Assembly (NCBI GenBank): GCA_028870315.1
Contig: JAGWPW010000165.1
Coordinates: 1-39,988 of the forward strand
Length of the DNA stretch: 39,988 bases
Source: Sphingomonadales bacterium
GTDB lineage: Bacteria > Pseudomonadota > Alphaproteobacteria > Sphingomonadales > Sphingomonadaceae
Direction of reading: 5' to 3'
Under the pieces are notes generated by a model. The model had not been told where the DNA came from. It worked only from the letters and a program-made list of their open reading frames with translations, and made no database searches. Below, one piece after another: positions 1-6,519 of this stretch; positions within the stretch are counted from its first letter, which is position 1; each line of letters opens with the position of its first letter. A program made the translations under genes and the position numbers.

Positions 1-250
1 CCGCCGCGCGCGCCTCGGCAAAGCCCGCGTCATCGACATAGCCCGCCGCGACGAAGCGCGCGACGATCGCCGCGATCGCGGCATCCGGCGGCTCGCTCGT
101 CGTCTCGGCGCGGGTCGCGGCGCGTGCCTTGCGCAGGAGATGCTGGTGCAGCCGCGCGGCGGTCGTCGCGAAGCGCGCGACATAGGCAAGCGCCTGCGCT
201 TCGAGCCATGCCTCGACATCGAGGTTGAAATTCGGATGTTTGCCGGCCAT
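1..250 (-). CDS. recX: RecX-family regulatory protein, N-terminal part (cut by window edge)
   Basis: The minus strand from the ATG at 250-248 stays open to the window edge and gives 83 residues. The translation contains ALAYVARFATT, then LHQHLLRKARAA, then a helical stretch ending GYVDDAGFAEARA. This is the usual arrangement of the first helix-turn-helix repeat of RecX in alphaproteobacteria. RecX proteins bind RecA and its filaments and modulate their activity in DNA repair. The gene runs off the left end, so the remaining repeats cannot be checked. It is divergent from the acyl-AMP ligase, with 144 bp between the two start codons. The call rests on the pattern of the first repeat and on the reading frame; recA itself is not in view. 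Confidence 0.72.
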   Translation of the reverse strand, partial: MAGKHPNFNLDVEAWLEAQALAYVARFATTAARLHQHLLRKARAATRAETTSEPPDAAIAAIVARFVAAGYVDDAGFAEARAA

Positions 251-394
251 TCGGCCTTAATCGTGCCACACTGTTTGCGAAATGGGGAGCGGCGGGACGC
301 CGGACTGCCCGTGCCGCGGAACGGCGGAGGTTTGCCGAACCTTGGCACTTGCGATCAAGCATATGTTCGAAAACGAAAAACGGAACGCGAACCG

Positions 395-2158
395 ATGAGT
401 GACACCGCCGCGCTGCCGCCTGCCGAATGCCGCACCGCCCTGACGCCGACCGCCAACGGCTGCGCATTGCCGCGCCGGCTGTCGGATTTCGCGACCTTCA
501 CCGACGCGCTCGATTATGCCGCGCAAGGTGTGCGCGGCATGAATTTCTACGATGCACGCGGCAATCTCGCGCAGGTCTATCACTTTTCGCAGCTGCGCAA
601 GGATGCGCTGGCGATGGCGCGCCGGCTGATCGGCTTCGGCATCACCCCCGCCATGCGGGTGGCGATCGTCGCCGAGACCGGGCCTGATTTCGCGGCGCTG
701 TTCTGCGGTGCGATCTATGCCGGCGCCTGGCCGGTGCCGATGCCGCTGCCCACCAGCTTCGGCGGCAAGGACAATTACATCGAGCAACTGAGCCAGCAGC
801 TTCAGAGCTGCGATCCGGCGCTGCTGCTCTATTCGGCGGAAATCGGCGACATGGGCCGCGCCGCCGCCGCGCGCCAGGGCTGCCGCGGCGAGGATTGGCA
901 AAGCTTCGCCGCGCGCGACGCAAGCCCCGCACCGCTGCCCGCGCTCGACCCGGACGGCATCTGCTACCTCCAATATTCAAGCGGCTCGACCCGCTTCCCG
1001 CATGGCGTCGCGGTCACCCATCGCGCGCTCCTCAACAATCTCGCCGGCCACAGCCATGGCATGGAACTGCTCGACAGCGATCGCTGCGTGAGCTGGCTCC
1101 CGTGGTATCACGACATGGGCCTCGTCGGCTGCTTCCTGTCGGTGATCGCCAACCAGCTTTCGGTCGATTACCTGCGGACCGAGGATTTCGCCCGGCGCCC
1201 GCTGGCGTGGCTCGATCTCATCAGCCGCAACCAGGGCACGACGATCAGCTATTCGCCGAGCTTCGGCTATGACATCTGCGCGCGCCGCATCTCCAGCCAG
1301 AGCCATGTCCCCGAGCGCTTCGACCTGTCGCGCTGGCGCATCGCCGGCAATGGCGCCGACATGATCCGCCCCGATGTGATGCAGGGCTTCGTCAACGCCT
1401 TTTCGGCGGCCGGGTTCAAGGCCCGCGCCTTCATGCCCAGCTACGGCCTTGCCGAGGCGACGCTGGCGGTGACGCTGATGCCACCGGGCGAAGGCATCCG
1501 CGTCGAGCTGGTCGAGGAGGAGCGGCTGTCGGGCGCCCCGCGCGATCTCTCGCGCCCGGCGCGCTATCGCGCGATCGTCAATTGCGGCAAGCCGGTGCGC
1601 GACATGGCGGTCGAGATCCGCGGCGCTTCGGGATCGACGCTTTCCGACCACCATATCGGCAAGGTGTGGTGCCGCGGGCCAAGCGTGATGCATTCCTATT
1701 TCCGCGATCCCGAAACCACCGCCGCCTGCCTTGTCGATGGCTGGCTCGATACCGGCGACATGGGCTATATCGTCGAGGGCTATCTGTTCATCGTCGGCCG
1801 GGCGAAGGACATGATCATCATCAACGGCAAGAACCACTGGCCCCAGGACATCGAATGGGCGGTCGAGCAGATGCCCGGCTTCCATCAGGGTGATATCGCC
1901 GCCTTCTCGATCGAAACCGAGACCGGCGAGGAAAGCGCCGCGGTGCTGGTCCACTGCCGCGTCTCCGACCCCGGCGAGCGGCTGCGGCTGCATGAGGCGA
2001 TCCGCGACAAGGTGCGCAGCGTCACCGGGATCAACTGCCTCGTCGAGCTGGTGCCGCCGCGCACCCTGCCGCGCACCTCCTCGGGCAAGCTGAGCCGCGC
2101 CAAGGCCAAGAAGCTGTATCTTTCGGGCGAAATCGAGCCGCTGCGCCTGGCTGCCTGA
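395..2158 (+). CDS. Fatty acyl-AMP ligase (FAAL-type AMP-binding enzyme)
   Basis: 587 residues, the usual size for a stand-alone fatty acyl-AMP ligase. These enzymes activate a free fatty acid with ATP and pass the acyl-adenylate to an acyl carrier protein or a synthase rather than to CoA. Visible motifs: the P-loop YSSGST at about residue 194, the FAAL-like SWLPWYHDMGL, the A8 region GRAKDMIIINGKNHWPQDIE at about 468-487, and the C-terminal LPRTSSGKLSR with the catalytic lysine near 564. The frame is open further upstream, but the ATG at 395 (MSDTAALPP) gives the expected family N-terminus; upstream codons overlap the divergent recX start. No acyl carrier protein, polyketide synthase or serine palmitoyltransferase gene lies nearby, so the acyl acceptor and end product cannot be inferred from context. 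Confidence 0.9.
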   Translation: MSDTAALPPAECRTALTPTANGCALPRRLSDFATFTDALDYAAQGVRGMNFYDARGNLAQVYHFSQLRKDALAMARRLIGFGITPAMRVAIVAETGPDFAALFCGAIYAGAWPVPMPLPTSFGGKDNYIEQLSQQLQSCDPALLLYSAEIGDMGRAAAARQGCRGEDWQSFAARDASPAPLPALDPDGICYLQYSSGSTRFPHGVAVTHRALLNNLAGHSHGMELLDSDRCVSWLPWYHDMGLVGCFLSVIANQLSVDYLRTEDFARRPLAWLDLISRNQGTTISYSPSFGYDICARRISSQSHVPERFDLSRWRIAGNGADMIRPDVMQGFVNAFSAAGFKARAFMPSYGLAEATLAVTLMPPGEGIRVELVEEERLSGAPRDLSRPARYRAIVNCGKPVRDMAVEIRGASGSTLSDHHIGKVWCRGPSVMHSYFRDPETTAACLVDGWLDTGDMGYIVEGYLFIVGRAKDMIIINGKNHWPQDIEWAVEQMPGFHQGDIAAFSIETETGEESAAVLVHCRVSDPGERLRLHEAIRDKVRSVTGINCLVELVPPRTLPRTSSGKLSRAKAKKLYLSGEIEPLRLAA

Positions 2159-2251
2159 CCCGTCCGCCGGGGGCTTTCCTCACCACCGATATCGACAAGG
2201 CGCGCGGTTTTCCCGTCGGCCAGCCGCTGCGCATTCTTCGCCGCGGCGGGC

Positions 2252-2280
2252 TTGACGCGCCGGATCGATGCCGACATAAT
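2252..2280 (+). promoter_or_regulatory. Sigma70-like promoter of the first SDR gene
   Basis: TTGACG at 2252-2257 is followed by exactly 17 bp and then CATAAT at 2275-2280. This is close to the housekeeping consensus and is the best-looking promoter in the window. The predicted transcription start near 2287 lies inside the TTCCA operator cluster that begins at 2280, so a bound regulator would cover the -10/+1 region. Confidence 0.7.
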
Positions 2281-2314
2281 TCCAATATAACGATATATAT
2301 TTCCAATATTGGAA
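2280..2314. promoter_or_regulatory. Operator: TTCCA half-site plus perfect 14-bp palindrome upstream of SDR gene 1
   Basis: TTCCAATATTGGAA at 2301-2314 is a perfect 14-bp inverted repeat. A second copy of its left half, TTCCAATAT, starts at 2280, exactly 21 bp (two helical turns) upstream. The same palindrome and the same 21-bp offset occur upstream of the second SDR gene. The palindrome ends 16 nt before the GTG start and just before the GGGAG ribosome-binding site at 2319-2323. That the neighbouring IclR protein binds here is an inference. Confidence 0.8.
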
Positions 2315-2330
2315 TAATGGGAGCATCGCC

Positions 2331-3242
2331 GTGAACAAGATCGCCGCCAATATCGCCTTTGCCGAAGGCCCCGCGCCGCGGCAGGCGTGGCCCTCGCTGC
2401 CGCGCGAACGCCACCGCGAGCACAGCCTTGCCGGCAAGGTCGCGATCATCACCGGCGCCAGCCGCGGGGTCGGCAAGGAGGCGGCGGTGCTGCTTGCGAG
2501 ACGCGGCGCGCGGGTCGTGCTTGCCGCACGCACGGTCGCCGCCGATGGCAGCCTGCCCGGCACGATCGGCGAAACGCTGGCCGCGATCGAAGCGCTCGGC
2601 GGCGAGGCGATCGCGGTCGCCACCGACCTCGCCAGCGAGGCGGACCTCAAGGCGCTGGTCGAGGCCGCATGCGCGCGCTTCGGCGGGGTGGACATCCTCG
2701 TCAACAACGCCGCCGCGACCACCGGCGACATCTGGGGCAAGCCCTTCCTCGCGTTGACCCGCGCCGAATGGGAATATCAATTCGCGGTCAACACCCATGC
2801 CCCCTTCACCCTCACCCAGCTCGTCGTGCCGATCATGGAAGCGCGCGGCGGCGGGCGGATCATCAACCTCTCGACCGGCAGCGGCGAGGTGTTCCGCGAG
2901 GCGGAGGAACTGCCCAAGCTCGGCGCGGTCGGCGGCTTCAGCCTCGCGGTTCCGGGCTATTACGCAAGCAAGCGCGCGCTCGACCGCTTCACCAACTGCA
3001 TGGCGCCAGAACTGCACGCGAAGGCCATCGCGATCATCGGGCTGCATCCCGGGCTCGTCGCCACCGAACTCGTCGCGATCCGGGTGAAGGAGCGCGGCCT
3101 CGATGACAGCGTCGCGGTGCCGATGGCGGTGCCGGCGCGGATGATCGCCTATTTCGCCGCCTGCGAACATCCCGAGGAATATACCGGAAGGCTGTTCTGG
3201 GCCGAACGCGAGATGGAAGCGCTCGGCATCGCGCTCGATTGA
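2331..3242 (+). CDS. Short-chain dehydrogenase/reductase, first of a pair
   Basis: 303 residues with a Rossmann fold. The cofactor motif TGASRGVG is at residues 41-48, NNAA follows near 126, and the active-site YYASK has Tyr210 and Lys214. The protein carries about 35 extra N-terminal residues before the first beta strand, so it is longer than a typical classical SDR of about 250. It should be a cytoplasmic NAD(P)-dependent oxidoreductase of a hydroxyl or keto group; its substrate cannot be read from the sequence. The GTG start at 2331 is supported by GGGAG seven bases upstream. It has its own near-consensus promoter with the TTCCA operator, and is followed after 88 bp by the iclR-type gene. 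The shared operator with the other SDR gene suggests that both work on the same compound class. Confidence 0.88.
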   Translation: MNKIAANIAFAEGPAPRQAWPSLPRERHREHSLAGKVAIITGASRGVGKEAAVLLARRGARVVLAARTVAADGSLPGTIGETLAAIEALGGEAIAVATDLASEADLKALVEAACARFGGVDILVNNAAATTGDIWGKPFLALTRAEWEYQFAVNTHAPFTLTQLVVPIMEARGGGRIINLSTGSGEVFREAEELPKLGAVGGFSLAVPGYYASKRALDRFTNCMAPELHAKAIAIIGLHPGLVATELVAIRVKERGLDDSVAVPMAVPARMIAYFAACEHPEEYTGRLFWAEREMEALGIALD

Positions 3243-3261
3243 GCGCATCGCGCAAGGCGGC

Positions 3262-3275
3262 TTCCACACTTGGAA
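3262..3275. promoter_or_regulatory. Degenerate copy of the TTCCA/TGGAA operator upstream of the iclR-type gene
   Basis: TTCCACACTTGGAA keeps the two 5-bp outer arms of the palindrome found at the SDR promoters but has a non-symmetric centre. Its left half, TTCCACAC, is identical to the accessory half-site of the second SDR promoter. It lies 55 bp before the regulator start. A possible -10, TAGCGG at 3285-3290, sits 17 bp after TTCCAC, so the site could overlap the -35 region and allow autoregulation. This last point is inference. Confidence 0.55.
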
Positions 3276-3330
3276 TTGTCCCGCTAGCGGAGCGGGTGCG
3301 CGCGCCGCGCATGCCAGCCGGGGAGCATCC

Positions 3331-4227
3331 GTGGCCGAAGCCTCCAATCCCACCAGCCGCGTGCTGGGCGTGCTCAATTTCCTCGCCGCCCACCCCGAGG
3401 AAAGCTTCTCGCTCGCCGAGATCGCGCGCCATCTCGGGCTCAGCGCCGGATCGGCGCATCGCATCCTGACCACCATGGCCGCCGCCCAGTTCCTGTCGCG
3501 CGATGCGCGGCGGCGCAGCTATTCGCTCGGCCTGTCAGCGGTCGCGGTCGGCCAGGCGGCGCTCGAAAAGCATCGCGGCATCGAGGCAGCGCGGCGCGAG
3601 CTTGCGCGGCTTGCCGTCGAGCTCAACCTGCAATGCAGCGCCAATGCGGTGGTCGATGGCGATCTTCTTGTCGTTGCCAAGGAGGGGTCGCCGCGCTCGT
3701 TTCGCGGCCTGACCCGCGTCGGCGAGCGGCGCCCGCTCGTGCCGCCGCTCGGGCTGTGCCATATCGCCTGGGGCGGGGCGGCGGCGCTCGACGCCTATCT
3801 CGACGCCGCCGGCCCGCATCTTGCGCCGCCAGTGCGCGAGCATCTCGTGGCGTCGCTGCCGGTCATCCGCCAGCGCGGCTATACGCTCGCCGCCCACGGC
3901 CCCGGCGCGCGCCTTGCGCGCGAGGCGAGCGTGCTTCCCGTCGATCGCCCGCGTGATGCGGACTGGTGGGCGGGAGTCCAGCAGATGATCCGCGAACTGA
4001 CGCTGCGCGAAGTGCAGATTCTCGATCCGGCGCAGGCCGCTCCCGATGGCGTCAGCCATATCGGCGCGCCGGTGTTCTCGCCCTCGGGCAGCGTCGCCTT
4101 CCAACTGGTTGCGACCGGGTTGCCAAGGGACCTGCGCGCAGAGGACATCGAGCGCTACGCCGAGAGGCTGTGCGCCGCGGCGGCGACCGTCACCGACGAA
4201 TTGCACGGCCGCCCGCCCGGGGTTTAG
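3331..4227 (+). CDS. IclR-family transcriptional regulator
   Basis: 298 residues. The N-terminal winged helix-turn-helix (about residues 8-65) reads VLGVLNFLAAHPEESFSLAEIARHLG in overlapping pieces, then SAGSAHRILTTM, which is the IclR recognition pattern. The rest is the expected effector-binding domain. The N-terminal linker and core are recognisable, but the effector domain lacks the most typical IclR signature, so it may belong to a divergent branch. The GTG start is preceded by GGGGAG at 3320-3325. The gene sits between two SDR genes and stops nine bases before the convergent second SDR gene ends. All three promoter regions carry versions of one palindrome, so this protein is the obvious candidate to bind them. 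The effector is probably the substrate or product of the SDR pair, but neither is known. Confidence 0.88.
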   Translation: MAEASNPTSRVLGVLNFLAAHPEESFSLAEIARHLGLSAGSAHRILTTMAAAQFLSRDARRRSYSLGLSAVAVGQAALEKHRGIEAARRELARLAVELNLQCSANAVVDGDLLVVAKEGSPRSFRGLTRVGERRPLVPPLGLCHIAWGGAAALDAYLDAAGPHLAPPVREHLVASLPVIRQRGYTLAAHGPGARLAREASVLPVDRPRDADWWAGVQQMIRELTLREVQILDPAQAAPDGVSHIGAPVFSPSGSVAFQLVATGLPRDLRAEDIERYAERLCAAAATVTDELHGRPPGV

Positions 4228-4236
4228 CGCGCTCGA

Positions 4237-5055
4237 TCAGCCCTCCTTCGCCAGCTCCTGTAGCTCGCGGGCGGCGGCGGCGGTCTGGTCGCGCGGGACG
4301 ATGGCGTGCCTGAGCACCGTTTCCGCCCGGTCCTCGACGCCGCTGATCATCCGCGCCCGTTCGAGATTGCCGGGGGTGCTGATGATCCACACCGGGCCGT
4401 TGGCGATATTCTCCAGCCCCTCGCGCGCCACGGTTGCGGTCGGCTCGGCGAGTTCGACCGGCATGCCGAGCCGCGCCATCGCCGGCGTGGCGGTGAAGCC
4501 GATATTGAGATGGAGGACATCGACCCCCATCGGCTTCATCTCCGCCCACAGGGCTTCGGAGAATATCCGGCTGAACGCCTTGGCGCCGGTATAGGCGGCG
4601 AGCGTCGGCGAACCGAGATAGCTCGACAAGGACCCGCCGAGCACGATTCCCCCGCGCCCGCGCGCGGCCATCAGCCCGCCGTAATGGCGGGTGAAATTCG
4701 CCTGGCCGAGAACGGTGATCTGCAACACCGATTGCGTGACCGCCTCGGGCAGTTCGACAAAATTGCCGCGGGTGTTATTGGCGCCGGCGTAATAGATCAG
4801 CAGCCCGATCTCGATGTCGTCGGTCGCCGCGCGCACCCTTGCCAGCACAGCGGGATCGGCAAGATCGGCCGGCACCGCGCGCACCTCCGCCCCTTTGGCG
4901 CGAAGCTCGCTGGCGAGCTCAGCCAGCGGTTCGGGTTTGCGCGCCACCAGCACCAGCTTGAAGCCGTCCGCCGCGAGCAGCCGCGCAAAATCGGCGCCCG
5001 CGCCTTCCGAGCCGCCGACGATCAGCGCCCAGGGGCCATATTTCGCAAGGTCCAT
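4237..5055 (-). CDS. Short-chain dehydrogenase/reductase, second of a pair
   Basis: 272 residues. The cofactor motif is GGSEGAG at residues 14-20, YYAGANN stands in place of the usual NNAG near 88-94, a serine cluster is at 142-145, and the active site is Tyr155/Lys159 in AYTGAK. The frame extends upstream to 5103, but the ATG at 5055 (MDLAKYGPWALIVGG) fits the family and has GGGAG upstream. The sequence differs strongly from the first SDR, so the two are not a recent duplication. The gene converges on the iclR-type gene. Its promoter region at 5104-5168 repeats the layout of the first SDR promoter, which points to co-regulation. The substrate is unknown. Confidence 0.87.
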   Translation of the reverse strand: MDLAKYGPWALIVGGSEGAGADFARLLAADGFKLVLVARKPEPLAELASELRAKGAEVRAVPADLADPAVLARVRAATDDIEIGLLIYYAGANNTRGNFVELPEAVTQSVLQITVLGQANFTRHYGGLMAARGRGGIVLGGSLSSYLGSPTLAAYTGAKAFSRIFSEALWAEMKPMGVDVLHLNIGFTATPAMARLGMPVELAEPTATVAREGLENIANGPVWIISTPGNLERARMISGVEDRAETVLRHAIVPRDQTAAAARELQELAKEG

Positions 5056-5103
5056 CGGTTTCTCCCGGGGCGGGGCGCGCCGATCGACGACGGCGGACCA
5101 CAA

Positions 5104-5140
5104 AATTCCAATATTGGAATTATTTATCTACCGTGTGGAA
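5104..5140. promoter_or_regulatory. Operator: perfect 18-bp palindrome plus TTCCA half-site upstream of SDR gene 2
   Basis: AATTCCAATATTGGAATT at 5104-5121 is a perfect 18-bp palindrome whose 14-bp core equals the one at 2301-2314. Read on the minus strand, an accessory half-site TTCCACAC starts at 5140, exactly 21 bp upstream of the core (5119). This is the same offset and orientation relative to the gene as at the first SDR promoter. The core ends 50 bp before the ATG at 5055. Confidence 0.8.
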
Positions 5141-5168
5141 GATGCGGCCGAAGCGACGCGCTTGTCAA
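5140..5168 (-). promoter_or_regulatory. Probable promoter of the second SDR gene
   Basis: On the minus strand TTGACA occupies 5168-5163. A 17-bp spacer leads to GCATCT at 5145-5140, a poor -10. The distance from the start of TTGAC to the start of the TTCCA half-site is 28 bp, identical to the first SDR promoter, which supports a functional element despite the weak -10. An AT-rich TAGATAAATA at 5130-5121 is an alternative -10. Confidence 0.45.
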
Positions 5169-5375
5169 GGCACGGCGGACGCGCCGGATCCGATGCAACC
5201 GGGCAGCGACCGCAACGCGCAGAAATCAGCCCTGTCGGGCCAGACCATCGGCCGCATCATCAGCGCCGTCGTCGCTGCACCCTGCTGGACACACGTCTCG
5301 CGGCCAATCGCCGGCCTGGGGATCAGGACGGGCGGAAACGGCTTGAGGCGCGGGCGGGTTCACACTGCCCGGGCG

Positions 5376-6383
5376 TCAGCCTTTGCCGGCGGGCGCGGGC
5401 GGCGCGGGGCTGTTCGAGCACTCCGACCCGCCCGAGCAGCGGTCGTCGTCCACCTTGTCATAGGCCTGCTGGATGTCGCGCGGCGGATCGTTCTTGTCCT
5501 CGCGCGGCAGGTGCCTGTGCAGCGCCAGCGCCCAGCGCTCCATCCAGTCCACCCCCTCCTTGCCCATGTAGCCATCGGGCGTGCGATAGGCGGGATCGCG
5601 CATCGCCTCGGCAAGCGGCACCGGCTTCAGCCGGTTGCGCTTCAGCATCGCGAACAGATCCCCGAAGCTGTCGGCGTTGAGCCGGGTCGCGTGCAGCAGC
5701 ATGACATAGGCGATGTCACGGTGGAACAGGACCTGCGCGGCGGCGCGGTACCAGTGGATCATGTCCTCGGTATGGCTGAGATATTCGGCCTTGATATGCG
5801 CCGCGCCCGCCGCATCGTGATGCGCGATCGCATAATCATAGGGTTCGGCGAATTCCCAGTCGTCGGCGTCCATGGTGACCGGCGCGATGCGATAGCCATG
5901 CGCCGTCAGCCAGGCGTCGATGGCATCGCGCACCGCGACCGGATAGCCGGTCTTGAGATAGGGATGGCGGAACCACTGCTCGCGCTTGCCGTGTTCGGCC
6001 ATCAGCGGCCGGGTCACCGCCTCGCCTCTGGCGATGTCCTCGACATAGCCCCTCGCCCCCAGTTCCTCGGGCGCATCATGCGAGAAGGTGTGATTGCCAA
6101 GCTCCATCCCCGCATTCAGCCAGGCGCGCAGCACGCCGATCTGCTGCGCGCGGTCGAGATCGTCGAGCTTGCTTTCGTTGACGAAGCCGATCGCGGGGAC
6201 ATGATGGCGCCGCAGTTCGGCGAGCAGCCTGCGGCTCAGATCGTTCACATAGGCCTGATCGGGAATGATGGTGAGCGCGGGCAGATCATCGAAGGTCAGC
6301 GCGATCCGGCCCGCGGATGGCCGCGCGGCGGCGGGGGTGGCGCAGACGACCAGGGCGGCAAGCAGGAGGCGCGAGCTTTTCAT
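5376..6383 (-). CDS. Exported polysaccharide deacetylase family protein (NodB fold)
   Basis: 335 residues. A signal peptide of about 20 residues ends in PAAA. The NodB homology domain starts with LTFDDLP (Asp32/Asp33), followed by the metal motif NHTFSH (His98, His102), RHPYLKTGYP, and LLHATRLNADSF near the end of the barrel. All usual metal ligands are present. Family members remove N- or O-acetyl groups from chitin-like, peptidoglycan or exopolysaccharide substrates. The exact substrate here is unknown, and the export signal places it in the periplasm or outside. The last 30 residues are low complexity and carry two cysteines (CSGGSEC) followed by a proline/alanine tail. It is divergent from the M16 peptidase gene across 136 bp. 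The 254 bp downstream, up to the SDR operator, hold no convincing gene. Confidence 0.88.
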   Translation of the reverse strand: MKSSRLLLAALVVCATPAAARPSAGRIALTFDDLPALTIIPDQAYVNDLSRRLLAELRRHHVPAIGFVNESKLDDLDRAQQIGVLRAWLNAGMELGNHTFSHDAPEELGARGYVEDIARGEAVTRPLMAEHGKREQWFRHPYLKTGYPVAVRDAIDAWLTAHGYRIAPVTMDADDWEFAEPYDYAIAHHDAAGAAHIKAEYLSHTEDMIHWYRAAAQVLFHRDIAYVMLLHATRLNADSFGDLFAMLKRNRLKPVPLAEAMRDPAYRTPDGYMGKEGVDWMERWALALHRHLPREDKNDPPRDIQQAYDKVDDDRCSGGSECSNSPAPPAPAGKG

Positions 6384-6519
6384 GGCTCCGCTCCGTAAAC
6401 GATTATTCCTGAACGGGAAGCGGCACGATTCGACGCGCCTGGCGGCGCGGCGCCTGCCCGCTTCATCCCCTGTTAAACGTTGCGGGATCAGCTAGACCTG
6501 CCGCGCCTTTCCCGGAGAC

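Noticed and set aside
5133..6398. Plus-strand frame across the gap and the deacetylase gene
   Set aside because: Shadow of the deacetylase, which has a signal peptide and full metal site on the minus strand.
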